24,533 nucleotides of DNA, taken from positions 286,117 to 310,649 of the forward strand of contig AZLU01000009.1 of assembly GCA_002224055.1 (NCBI GenBank). The letters run 5' to 3'. The notes below the pieces were generated by a model. The model saw only the letters and a program-made list of their open reading frames with translations. It did not search any database and was not told the origin of the DNA. Shown here piece by piece: positions 1-9,414 of the stretch. Position 1 is the stretch's first letter. Every line of letters begins with the position of its first letter. The DNA comes from Pezizomycotina sp. ARF18 (lineage: Eukaryota; Ascomycota). The position numbers and the translations under genes are program-made.

Positions 1-125
1 TTTACAGCCTTCAGGAGTCCATTTTTGTATTGAACACGTTCGGTCTTATATGATCGTTCGAATATTCCCTCATATGGATCTGTCTCCTAACTGCGAGGCC
101 AAGACTCAGCTGAGAACATCTTGCA
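1..125. other. Left edge, no gene seen
   Basis: Short unannotated stretch up to the first poly(T) tract. The only open frame crossing it, on the minus strand, owes much of its length to the homopolymer (a run of lysine codons), so I do not call it coding. Confidence 0.5.
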
Positions 126-152
126 TTTTTTTTTTTTTTTTTTTTTTTTTTT
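126..152 (+). repeat. poly(T) tract, T27
   Basis: Uninterrupted run of 27 T on the plus strand, followed directly by AG. The T-run plus AG looks like a 3' splice site with an extreme pyrimidine tract, but no open reading frame or donor confirms a splice. It also marks the left edge of a 5.3 kb block with no run longer than six bases. Confidence 0.95.
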
Positions 153-216
153 AGTATCTCGCAGATCTCTCGCTTTCTCGGTCTTTGGTTATGACTTTGG
201 GGTTCGTCGGGCACGC

Positions 217-232
217 AGGATTAGATTATAGC
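217..232 (+). repeat. 16-bp direct repeat, copy 1
   Basis: AGGATTAGATTATAGC, identical to 437-452, with the two starts exactly 220 bases apart. It is the only exact repeat of this length that I noticed in the left block. It could be a duplicated target site, the edge of a local duplication, or chance. Confidence 0.8.
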
Positions 233-436
233 GACAGATGTTGCCCTGAGGGATGGATCCTTTCTCAGAATCTCTATACGGTTGGAGTGTTTGCTAAAGC
301 TAATTATCGTCGATGTTGTTATCTCATTGCAAAGCCGCTTCTCAATGAGAAATGGTTATACAGCTTTACGTTTTACTCTTCAGTACCAACGACATTATGT
401 CACTTCAAATTTATTGCCACGGGAGTGAGATCATGG

Positions 437-452
437 AGGATTAGATTATAGC
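437..452 (+). repeat. 16-bp direct repeat, copy 2
   Basis: Second copy of the 16-mer at 217-232. The 204 bases between the copies show no inverted ends and no poly(A) tail, so a standard transposon insertion is not supported. Confidence 0.8.
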
Positions 453-3400
453 ATGACACTTCCGAAGCAATCAACATGTCTTACTGTCTTTTGAGTGCTA
501 CGCGGAAAAGCGATAGACAACGGACTTCTATGCAAGTCCTTACGTGACGATTTCCTTTCCAAAAAATGGTTTGGCCGCTTGTGAGTATTTCCAACCCACC
601 CATTATAACTCAACAAACTACCGTATTCTGAAAACAAATTTCGTTTGAAAGCAAGACGCGTCGTCCTTAAGAGGAGATATCAGGAACTCTTTTATCTATC
701 AAATAAAACCCTATCGCCTTTGAACGTGGTGATATTTCGAGTTTCCCGCTTTGTATGTTGCGCTATTGTGTAAAGCCCAACGAAAGCAAAATACCATTGC
801 GAGTATAATGTCCTCCTGGGCTTTCGTGATCTGATTATCTGTTCGCCGTATGGCCGCGGTACCCCTAGCAACAATTATTCACTTGCGTTCCAAGCCCCTA
901 AGTCTCTCGTCCTTGGACTTCTGTCCTCCGTTCCATATTGAACTTGAGGGCAGCCAGTGCGCGAGAACTTTTGTAAAAATCTGCTGCATAACGGTGAATT
1001 ACTCTATTCACAGGCGTTTCGGATTTTTGGTCAGGTTATTATTCGATAAATGGTGTATTTGAGCTGACTGTCAACTTGAAGTAGTTATAACTTGTTACAA
1101 GCAATGCAGATCTCCTCAAGAACGGAGTTTGTGAGCTGAAGGTCGTAGATGCTGCAATATCACCTTTAGACGAATGATGCGTCATTCTAATTTCGTCGAA
1201 CCTTGACAGCACGAAAGTCAACCAATCCTCATTGTTCCCAGATTCCTTGACTTTATTGGAATATACCTGACGTTCGTATTTTTCAGCTTGACTTCACAGT
1301 GTATTTATCTCGTTAGCAATATCCGCCTTGTTTGTTGAAAGGCAGAGAGCCATGTTTGACTCTGAGGTTGATATTGCACACTCGCATACCGTGCTATCGC
1401 TCATATTCTCTGATTTATTCTACAGGACTGTTGTCAGCGAGCTCTGTAGCTGTCAAATAAAGGTATTATTCGAACCACGTCTTTCGTCCTAATAGCTACA
1501 TGATTTTTAGAAAGTGTGCAGTATCTAATATTCTCTATACTGTTTTGTGGTGATTTCTATCCCTAAAGCATCAGAAAGCCGTGTTGTTCGAAAATGGAGA
1601 TTAATTCATGTTGAGGTCTTTAGGAGATTGGAAATATCTCCCGGCCTGTGTCCGCTGTAGCCCTGAGAACGCAGAGGTTGCGTGCCGGTAAGGTTTTGTC
1701 AAATGCGATGACGATGTTTGCGGATGAGTCATCCTGGTGACCGTTATTTCGAACACCTTAAATCACGCAGCCCTCTCCGAAATTTGTGCTAGTTATGCGC
1801 CTTCTCCGGTTATTCACGGATTTTGTTATCGAAGCGATGTGTTTGGGTAACTGGCAGTGAAGAAGGCGATGTTCTTTAAGTCCTCTGGATATGCGCAGCT
1901 GCTTCGCTTTCGAAATTTATGCAACACAGCGCACTGACGAGCTGATAGTATCACAAGCTCTGGATGAGAGGTTATCACGATCGCCTCTGGAACTATCAAT
2001 ACCTTTGGAGTAGTTGTATTCATCTCAAAATATGTGGTTAAGGGTCTCAATAGCTTCAGTGCGTCGTGCATATCAGCACCCTCTATGGGAAGACAAGACT
2101 TTTCGAAAATAGTTCTATGCGCCAAGGCGTTATACAGAGAGTATCCGGTTTCGTCCCTCCTTAAATACGTATGGCAAGTGCTGTGTGCATGTCTACGTAG
2201 TCAATCCTGTGGCGTGCCGTGCGTCGAGTCTACCCCACTATCATCGAATGTGGTTTGTGCGGCCTGTTCGTTGTGCTGCTACTGCAAAAATAAAATTACA
2301 GTAAAGTAGGGCTGTTGTCCAGTATGTAAGCTTGTTTACTAGAAATTTTGAGGTGATACTTAAGAAGGTAGTAATAAGGGAAATTAAAAGAAGTGTGCGC
2401 TAATTAAAGATACTTCTTTTAGCTGCCAGCGTTAAGTACGCCTTAAATAAGGTCAGAGGGTTTGTCTATGCTCCCGTCTTCTGAAGTCTAAGCACTTATC
2501 TTGAGTCCCTTACTTTTTTCTAAAAGGAGAAATGGTCACAGGGCTGAGATAAATCTACTATTCCATCTACGTCTTGGTTATGTGTTCAACAGTGGAGGCG
2601 TTGGGTTAGGGTCTTGAACTTCGTTCATTATTACTCATGACGTAAACTATTACAAACAGTCTACTTCAAAACTGGAGACTAGTTTTTCACCTCCGGCTTC
2701 TAGCTTCGGTGTTAATTTGCATTCCCCAATAGCAACCTAAATTGGGACAGGTATAATGATTGACTAGTCGAAGGAGAACCTACGCTGCTTTCTATTCTCT
2801 TACAGCTACCGACTCAAATAGAGACGCTCTATGTATCGTAAGCCTCGCCCTCCCAGATCCGTTATCAGGTGTACAAAGACGGCTTTGGGTATGGGGAACT
2901 CTCCATGCGAAAAACACTCATTACTATCCGCGCCATACAACGAGCTAGGTTTGTGGCGTAATGTTCTTGATAAGGCTTGAGTATGAGATCCTTGCATCGG
3001 AACTGGAACTTTGTATTATGATACTCTGCCAAACACTTCTAGGTCACATACTATGTATAGGGAGTCCAGACGAGATCCTTTGAGGGCTCTCAAATTTGCT
3101 TATCACGCACCAGACAGACCCCTTCGAGATATCGACGTAGCCATATTAACCTCTCGCAAACCTATCAAGCCAGAGATAATACTTCTTCCTTTGAGATGAG
3201 CCGGAACTATGGAGGGAACATCCGCGCAAGCGTTGTGCGTAAAAGGTCGAATCGGTCCTTCAGTTCTCTTAGCGCTTTTCACATTGTATTGCACGCCGGC
3301 AGAGTATGCCTGAAAAGCTCTTCTCTGTCTTTGCACAAATCTAGTAAGACTCACGCTGTGTTCAAATAAAAGATATGCGCACTGGATCCCGAAGGATATA

Positions 3401-5505
3401 TGATACTATGCCTACCGTGGATATGCATATCAGACTAAGTAACGAAAAATTAAGAATCTCGATCCTTAGATCACGTTATAGTATGGAGTAAATATCTCTG
3501 TTCGGATTTCTTTGAATATATACGGAATCTCTCCATGGCCAGTCAGGAAGTACATAAGCATTTTTATTGACAGCATTTCGCCAGTAGTCGTTATTTCAAT
3601 GTACGGTTTATGTGGGTACAGTATGCGAATTCCCGCTGATGTTCTCGTCATTTGTCCATAGATTGAGTGCGTGCATAGATTCTACAGGAAATATAGACTG
3701 AAGTTGTCTCGTGCCCAGCCTCTCCCGAATGGCGATGGAAGAGCGTAATGCAAGGCCACATTCAACGTTGAGAATCTCACGAAATCTTGATCCATAACGA
3801 GCGACATTATTTACTACGTAATAGGAATTCGAGGACTTCCCTAGGTTCAGATTTGGAGATATGCTTCGGCGTCATTGCACAGAGCTCGATAATCCACCTG
3901 CACAGCCGGGCCTAATTTATCTTCGTTGCACTTTGCGACGGATAACATTCGTCTAGAGCTAAACAACAAGATCGATACATTACTAATGTTAGTATCTCAT
4001 CATTGGAGTAATCCGTTCTACGAAAGTTACATTGTGCTATATAACGGCCATTGTTGATGACTTGGGGATCTTTAATGCTTTAGGCGGTATCACGATATAT
4101 CGCATCAGCAGCAGTGCATAGAACTTATCTGCGGATTTGCCCGTGACGGTTGTTTCAGCGTCGCAGATATAATCGAAGTGGAAAGGAATCTAGTGTACCA
4201 ATCTTGCGCTAAATAGGTGCTTTTTAGATATAGTTGAATCGCTCAAGCCGACGAAGCGGGCCATAAAATCACTAAGAATTGACAGCGATGTCTAGGAGAA
4301 TTTTCAATAGTTATCCGTAAGCCTTTCTCAATCGCGTTATGGCGCTTGCAAATCATGATCAATCCTCAGTCTTTGGCAGGATCACTAATGAAAAGCACAG
4401 GCTTTACTTTAGACGCGAGACAGTGAAGTCTTAAACCGTAGTACAAAGGCTAGTTATGCCATAGTCTGTGCATTGCTTACGCCCTTGCCTCCACCTACAG
4501 AATTAAGTATGGCCGTCGCCGTGAGAACCGTCAGTGTGTCGCAATATCCAAACGGGAGTGACATTTGCAGAAGCTCAGCCTCTGTTCATAGAGTTCCTGA
4601 CAATGGGGTAGCTGGTAAAGATACCGTTAAACTACCTAATTCTAGGAATCAAGTTCCAGTTCTCGAGATTATCTAAGGGTTCGATCCTTATTGCGTAATT
4701 AATCGAGAGATATTGCCGATCTGTGAGATGTGCCGTGATAAGGGTTTATCCTCCCTTACCTACGCAGCGTGGTGAAGTGCTCATATATCCAGATCTTCAT
4801 AAAATTCGTAAATTAATGCAGATGGCACGTGGATAGTTAATCATCTAGGCTTTGAATATATATGCTTTAAGCTTCAGTGTCTCTGTAGATTGGAAATAAA
4901 GATGTATCATTTCACGATGAGCTCGATCAAGAAGAAAGAGGCCTAGAGTATGTGTGGTATTATTAAGCTGGTCTAATCGGGAGGGAATGGATTTCAAAGT
5001 GTCTTCCCAATGATATCTACTCGTTATCATATATGTCTTCGAACGGTATGAAGATAAGGTATGTGACGTGATGTCTCTTGAGCAAGAGCCGAGGAAAGTT
5101 TCTACCGTAATGCTCTTAACACGGTATCACTGCAATCCCAGAACCCGTCATTCGTGATTAGAAGCAAGGTATTTCCAGCGTATAAGGAGGTGCAACATCT
5201 CTCATCACGCGAAATTCATCTGTCAAACATTGCCGTAACAAGCCTTTTCAAAATTATACTTTCATGATTATGACTTACATTTGCGTACTAGTTCCAAGGC
5301 CACGAAGGGAAGTAATGACATGTGCCTATAACAATAACGTATGTGTCAACGTTACAGTGATGAATTGCAAGAGGACGATCGTTGAGGAAGTTGTTGTTTG
5401 TGTAACATTAGGTAGTGAGAGCTATAGATTTATAGGCCGGGCTATGCAGAAATTTTGTAGAAAGTTTCTTTTATTTCTTGACCAGAGGTTTCCCGAATCT
5501 ACTAG

Positions 5506-5520
5506 TTTTTTTTTTTTTTT
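5506..5520 (+). repeat. poly(T) tract, T15
   Basis: Fifteen uninterrupted T. This is the first homopolymer longer than six bases to the right of the T27 at 126-152, and it sits 27 bases before a TTA microsatellite. Confidence 0.95.
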
Positions 5521-5546
5521 AAATAATGGAGAATAATAAGTAATTG

Positions 5547-5564
5547 TTATTATTATTATTATTA
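5547..5564 (+). repeat. (TTA)6 microsatellite
   Basis: Six perfect TTA units, with further loose TAA/TTA triplets on both sides (5521-5620). Similar short ATT-type runs recur near 17750-17780 and 19020-19050, so this triplet is a background habit of the genome. Confidence 0.9.
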
Positions 5565-6645
5565 GTTGAATATATCCATCCACGTTTGTTAATTTTATTA
5601 AAATAATTATTATTATCCAGTGTCTTAGAATTTCTCTACTGCTTTTCGCGTACTCAGAATTTTTCTCGTATGCTTCTTCTAGCTCTACTTACAATAAACA
5701 TTTACATTGCACTCAACGTTCAATAAATGTCCAACAAGCTATTTCAGACTTAAGCCTTTAAATTATTCTATATCAGTCCCAAATGTATCTATACATTCTA
5801 CACCGTCCCTAGCAATTCAATAATGGTCAACCTGAGGAAGTCACATAAACGGTTTCTTTATATATCTCATGTCTTGGGATCGCGCGATCGCGATCGCAAG
5901 AAAATTCAAATATCACAGATATCCCAAAGATGTCTAGGCTACAGTCAGTATGACAATCTATAAATTGCTTTACATGCTATACATCCAATTTCCACAACGC
6001 ATGTTGAGCGAATCTCGCCGTCTTTAGGTATTTTCTGTGGCTAAATGCAGAGATGAGCATGCTATTTTGTTTACATTGCGTGCTTCCACGCGGCAGCAAC
6101 CGCAAATTGACAAAAGAGAATAAGATGTCATTTCGCTTTGTTCATGTTCTTGGTTGACCCCCCACAGCGTTGAGTAGCCATGAAGAACCAGAACGAATCA
6201 GTTTTGTGCCTATATTCATTTAGCCGTTCCATGTCTATCCGTCGAGGATGGTTAAACCATAATTAAATTCCACTTTAATCAAGCATTCTGCTATGTAAGG
6301 ACTAGATAATACTGGGGCGAGGGCTTAGAGCTGTTGGCCCTGAAGAATAAGCATGTCTATTTCACAGTTGCAAAGACGTTGAAAGTTGAGTTAGAGATTT
6401 ACGATGATTCGTCCGAAAGACTACGTATTAGCCATACTCTCCGACTTCTCAATCCTTCATTCATTTCAGCGTATGGCATCTCAGGCGATTCGCTATAATT
6501 TGCTTCCAAGCTCTTGCTTCGCTCTGTTAACCACTTACGGAAGAGAAGCAAATATGAGCTCTAAAGAGAAATATCAATCCTGACCAGGCATATCCATCTC
6601 CATGGTCACCTCAACGAGCTTTGCATGCGCTAGGCCACTCCTGTA
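5565..6645. other. Non-coding stretch, no gene seen
   Basis: About 1.1 kb with no open frame of 60 or more codons on either strand, which makes a single-exon gene here unlikely. Runs stay short (a C6 near 6159-6164). The only structured site I see is the GATCGC palindrome cluster at 5878-5897. Confidence 0.6.
5878..5897. repeat. Overlapping palindromes built on GCGATCGC
   Basis: Two perfect palindromes overlap: 12 bp at 5878-5889 (GATCGCGCGATC) and 14 bp at 5884-5897 (GCGATCGCGATCGC). The surrounding bases are AT-rich, so the CpG-dense cluster stands out. It could be a protein-binding site or a small structure-forming site. Function unknown. Confidence 0.85.
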
Positions 6646-7050
6646 AAGGGGGGGAAGGGGGATATTCATGAGGCCGGCCATAATGGCAATATCGTCTTAC
6701 CACGGTTTCCCATTATTTGACTGGTGCGTCTTTGTTTTTTTCCCGGTTCCACGCGGGGTCATGATTTCGCCGGGGAACTAGACTGCGTCCATTTCCACGC
6801 TCGATGTCTTTCAATCTCGTATATGAGAAATTCCCTCACGTGTCTATTTTCGATAGACGTGCATTATCGTCAAAATCTCATATTACCTCCTCGCCAGCCT
6901 CTTCCTTTTTCATCTCCAAAGGAAGGACTCGGGCGAAATATGCTTCCTGTTTGAAGTCGACAGGCATTTTCATGTCAGGAAGCTCTGACAGAATGTTGAC
7001 CTCTGCAGACGCCACCCGGCTCCGCTCCTGCTTCATGTTTGAATGAAAAC
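6646..7050. other. G-run boundary followed by a CpG-rich stretch
   Basis: Runs of G7 (6648-6654) and G5 (6657-6661) precede a shift to more CpG-rich sequence with homopolymers such as T7 near 6735. Two plus-strand frames of 76 and 80 codons overlap between 6724 and 7046. Both are within chance and carry no recognisable motif. Confidence 0.45.
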
Positions 7051-7254
7051 TATGGGTGTACTATAGATACCCCAGGCTCCCCGTTAAGTCCAGCAGAAGC
7101 CACAGGGTGCTTCAATGCAACCGTTTAGGTTATCGTTGCTGCAGCTGGTATATTTCACCAGACGAAATCCGTGGTTTCGAAGCGTTAGCAGCCTTTCTAC
7201 GGTTACTTTTAGAAAGAAAAGAAAAAAAAAGAGCCGTAATGCATTATACGACAC

Positions 7255-7581
7255 TCAACGTTCGAGAACAAAGTTTTGGACACGTCCTAGCCATTGGGAT
7301 CGTTTCCAGATACGTATACCGTATACGGCGTTACGCGGCATTGGTAAAGCTTTCGGGCCCCGGAAAGACGCTCGTTTTCCTATCCGGCCCAGACGTCGTG
7401 GGACGCCTGTAATACCCTGCAACGCTCGAATCGCGCCTCGAAGCTCGTCGCTAGAAGTGAGGTGGATCTTCAATGCAAATGATTGCCCGTCCGGATCATG
7501 GTCATTATAACACTTTGGTTCAATATCCCTCATACGTCTCTCTAATTCACGATCCCTTCTCAGACCAATCCTCAGGAGTAT
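7255..7581 (-). CDS. Possible exon or chance frame, unassigned
   Basis: Minus-strand frame open from 7581 down to a TGA at 7255-7257, about 108 codons, with its first ATG at 7531-7533 (92 aa). The product is charged and has an amphipathic look (for example LTSSDELRGAIRALQGI near residues 26-42), without a long hydrophobic span. No domain is recognised. Two plus-strand frames are also open over the same bases (7056-7412 and 7115-7510, 118 and 131 codons), so at most one of the three is real, and their lengths are near what chance gives in this window. I prefer the minus frame only because its residue mix looks more protein-like, which is a weak argument. Confidence 0.12.
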   Translation of the reverse strand: MLLRIGLRRDRELERRMRDIEPKCYNDHDPDGQSFALKIHLTSSDELRGAIRALQGITGVPRRLGRIGKRASFRGPKALPMPRNAVYGIRIWKRSQWLGRVQNFVLER

Positions 7582-8340
7582 TCAGTGCAAAACATACTCA
7601 TTTTTTTACGACTCTAATAAAAACCTACCGATTCTGAAGTAAAGGCGACGGTCGCATTGACAATAGTGGCTTACTTCCTATACAATCACTTTATCTTCTA
7701 CAAGAAAGGAGAAAATCAGGAATGTCAAAATTAATGATACAAAACGTCAATAAGCACGAAATTTTACAAGAAGGGTCCAAAGGCGTCCAATAGCGCGACC
7801 GATCTCTGTCGTTGATGCAATGTCGTGTTCTGAAACTTCCACAAAAATTGCAATCCTTTTCTGCTCTCTAACGGCCGTCAATCTGCAAGTCTGGCGCCAT
7901 GGATCCCCCCCAAAATATTATCGGGGCATTAAAAAGCCCTTATAGGTCGAGGCCGTTGTAAATAAGCAGCTCAAAAATGCGAAATATACATATGCACTTT
8001 TGAGCCTTCACTTTTTCGACGATCGGGATTGCGCTTTGACAGTTTCTGTTTCGTTTTTTTTTCTCCGTTTATCAACTCTTCTCAACCAAATATCGGTATG
8101 TTTCTGCCCAATCCACCTGCTATTCGTTAACCCGAAATACGTGCTTGTTTTTGTTTCTCTCATGATCATATTTAAATTATCCAAAGAGGAAAAAATGCTA
8201 TTCTCAATTATAAAACGTTTCTATTGCGAAAAAATATGGCGCGACCGAAATTATACGGGTATTGGGCCCGAGAACCTGGAGATATATCTTACGAGTGTGT
8301 AGGGGAATCCCAGTTCGAAGCGTCAGAATAAGTCAGGGTT
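7582..8340. other. Non-coding stretch, no supported gene
   Basis: One plus-strand frame of 100 codons (8000-8302) starts at a TTG. Its hydrophobic, Phe-rich product reflects the T-rich sequence. I see no splice-supported frame and no repeat of note here. Confidence 0.45.
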
Positions 8341-8347
8341 GCTGATG

Positions 8348-8363
8348 GAAAAAAATTTTTTTC
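8348..8363. repeat. 16-bp A7/T7 palindrome
   Basis: Perfect palindrome of G, seven A, seven T and C. It is a rigid A-tract followed by a T-tract, and the start of the diverged repeat family described at 8371-8880. Confidence 0.9.
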
Positions 8364-8370
8364 ACAGCCA

Positions 8371-8381
8371 AAACATCTCCG
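8371..8381 (+). repeat. Diverged direct repeat, copy 1
   Basis: The 11-mer AAACATCTCCG lies about 8 bases after a T-run. It recurs at 8523-8533, also soon after a T-run, and both copies are followed within a few bases by AGGC and about 14-16 bases later by CCTTGA. The copies start 152 bases apart. Confidence 0.6.
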
Positions 8382-8495
8382 GATAGGCAAGTAATCTTCC
8401 CCTTGAATATGCTCACGATTAGAGTATAACGGGGTCGACCTCGATGCCATTCCTCCAGGCTTCAATTTCGCATGATTGTTTTAATGTATATGAAG

Positions 8496-8509
8496 TTTTT
8501 TTTTTTTTT
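8496..8509 (+). repeat. poly(T) tract, T14
   Basis: Fourteen uninterrupted T, thirteen bases upstream of the second copy of the AAACATCTCCG repeat. Confidence 0.95.
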
Positions 8510-8522
8510 CCCCTCGAAAATC

Positions 8523-8533
8523 AAACATCTCCG
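8523..8533 (+). repeat. Diverged direct repeat, copy 2
   Basis: Second exact AAACATCTCCG. Flanks are alignable to copy 1 by eye with indels (AGGC, then CCTTGA further on, then GGGTCG). A possible third, weaker member lies at about 8840-8865 after a T6 run. A degenerate tandem array of about 150-160 bp is possible but not proven. Confidence 0.6.
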
Positions 8534-9414
8534 ATCAGGCGGACATTCGCACCTTGATAAACCCGGCCGCGATACTCTCCTCCGGGTCGCCGAGCGTATA
8601 TCCAGAATATATTAGAATCCTTTGAAGAAGTCGTAAAGAAAGCTGTGAAGTCAAACTACGTCCGAGTATTATAGGGGAAATTTTTTTCATTCTTCACGTC
8701 GGCCGCGTTAAATGGCGGGAACAAAAAAATTTGGTGCCTAGAAAATTATCGTACCCGTTGTTTCTCGTCTCCAGTTATCGGGGACCCGGATCATCCGCTC
8801 CGTAGGAAAAAAGCAGTTTAATATCAGTCTGTTTTTTCTTTATCAAATACGATCTAATCAGGTAAAAATCTCCCGAGCACGAAAGGAGAGTGTTAGACTG
8901 TTAGTAAACTGACAGCGGTTCTGTTGAAATTAGGTATAAGCGCAGGGTCATGATCTGATCATTCCATCACAACTTCGTTTCTCATTGAACTGGGGGGGGA
9001 GTTCAAAATTAACGTTAACGTTTACCGGTCCCGTTTAAAATTTCTTCACCGAAAAAATAGTAGGTAATCAGGATGGTTCGGTAAAGCCGATTATCTTATT
9101 GGATGTCTTGAACTCTACTTTAAACGGGACCGGCGGGTTTCGTTTTCTTTCTCTCTTTTATATTGCCTTTTGGTTGTGTTTATAACAACCAACCCTCGAG
9201 GAATATCACGAGCCTCGATCAAAGTTTTTATTGCTGGTCAATTAGGTAGGAATAGACTCGCCGACCTTGCTTTTTTCTCCCTTATATTCCCAGCACGGAA
9301 TACCGCTTCTGAAACAGTTAACATGGGGGAAATAATAATATCATTATATATAATCAAGAAAAAATGGGCCCTGACGACCGCTCTCGCGGAACCAGCGAAG
9401 TGATCGAGATGTAA
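8534..9414. other. Non-coding, CpG-rich, inverted repeat inside
   Basis: No supported gene. Frames of 77 codons (plus, 9170-9403) and 97 codons (minus, 9238-9531) are within chance. The stretch contains the nested inverted repeat at 9025-9133, a G8 run at 8992-8999, and a TATATATAA-like sequence near 9346-9353 that sits about 190 bases upstream of the first ATG of the long open frame. Confidence 0.5.
9025..9133. repeat. Nested inverted repeat (hairpin candidate)
   Basis: Perfect 15-bp inverted repeat: CCGGTCCCGTTTAAA at 9025-9039 and its reverse complement at 9119-9133, separated by 79 bases. Inside it a second 6-bp inverted pair lies at 9048-9053 (ACCGAA) and 9077-9082 (TTCGGT), so a two-step stem can be drawn. 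This could be a small foldback element remnant, a structured RNA, or a binding site pair. There is no supporting RNA promoter. Confidence 0.8.

Larger units (their letters stand above)
153..5505. other. High-complexity, homopolymer-free non-coding block
   Basis: About 5.35 kb in which the longest single-base runs I can find are six bases (for example T6 near 2514 and A6 near 561), with roughly 43-45 % GC in the rows I counted. Open frames reach at most 99 codons (minus strand, 1826-2125), which is within chance at this composition. I see no recognisable protein motif, rRNA, tRNA, terminal repeat or tandem array, apart from one 16-bp direct repeat near its left end. A few splice-like sites occur (minus-strand donor-like GTAAGG near 4757) without supporting frames. 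The block could be ordinary intergenic DNA, old degenerate DNA, or an insert from a source with different mutation habits. I cannot tell which. Confidence 0.6.

Noticed and set aside
126-154. T27-AG as a retroposon tail or real splice acceptor
   Set aside because: No element body, target duplication or tRNA-like head was found next to it, and no open frame follows the AG convincingly.
217-232. AGGATTAGAT resembles the conserved GGATTAGATACCC of small-subunit rRNA
   Set aside because: The match ends after ten bases and no other rRNA signature is nearby; the word is also repeated at 437.
1826-2125. 99-codon minus-strand frame as a gene in the left block
   Set aside because: Within chance at this composition, with an overlapping plus frame and no splice or domain support.
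4603-4700. tRNA-like segment: GGGGTAGCTGG followed 70 bases later by GGTTCGATCC with a 5-bp T-arm-like stem
   Set aside because: The stem-loop is shifted by one base from a true T arm, and I found no matching acceptor stem or anticodon arm.
5378-5392. 15-mer CGATCGTTGAGGAAG repeated at about 22021-22035
   Set aside because: One exact 15-mer pair across 24.5 kb is near chance expectation and the flanks do not align.
6648-6661. G7-AA-G5 as a G-quadruplex
   Set aside because: Only two G-runs are present and no further runs lie within normal loop distance.
8000-8302. 100-codon hydrophobic frame as a membrane protein
   Set aside because: Starts at TTG, and the hydrophobic residues follow from T-rich sequence (TTT/CTT codons).
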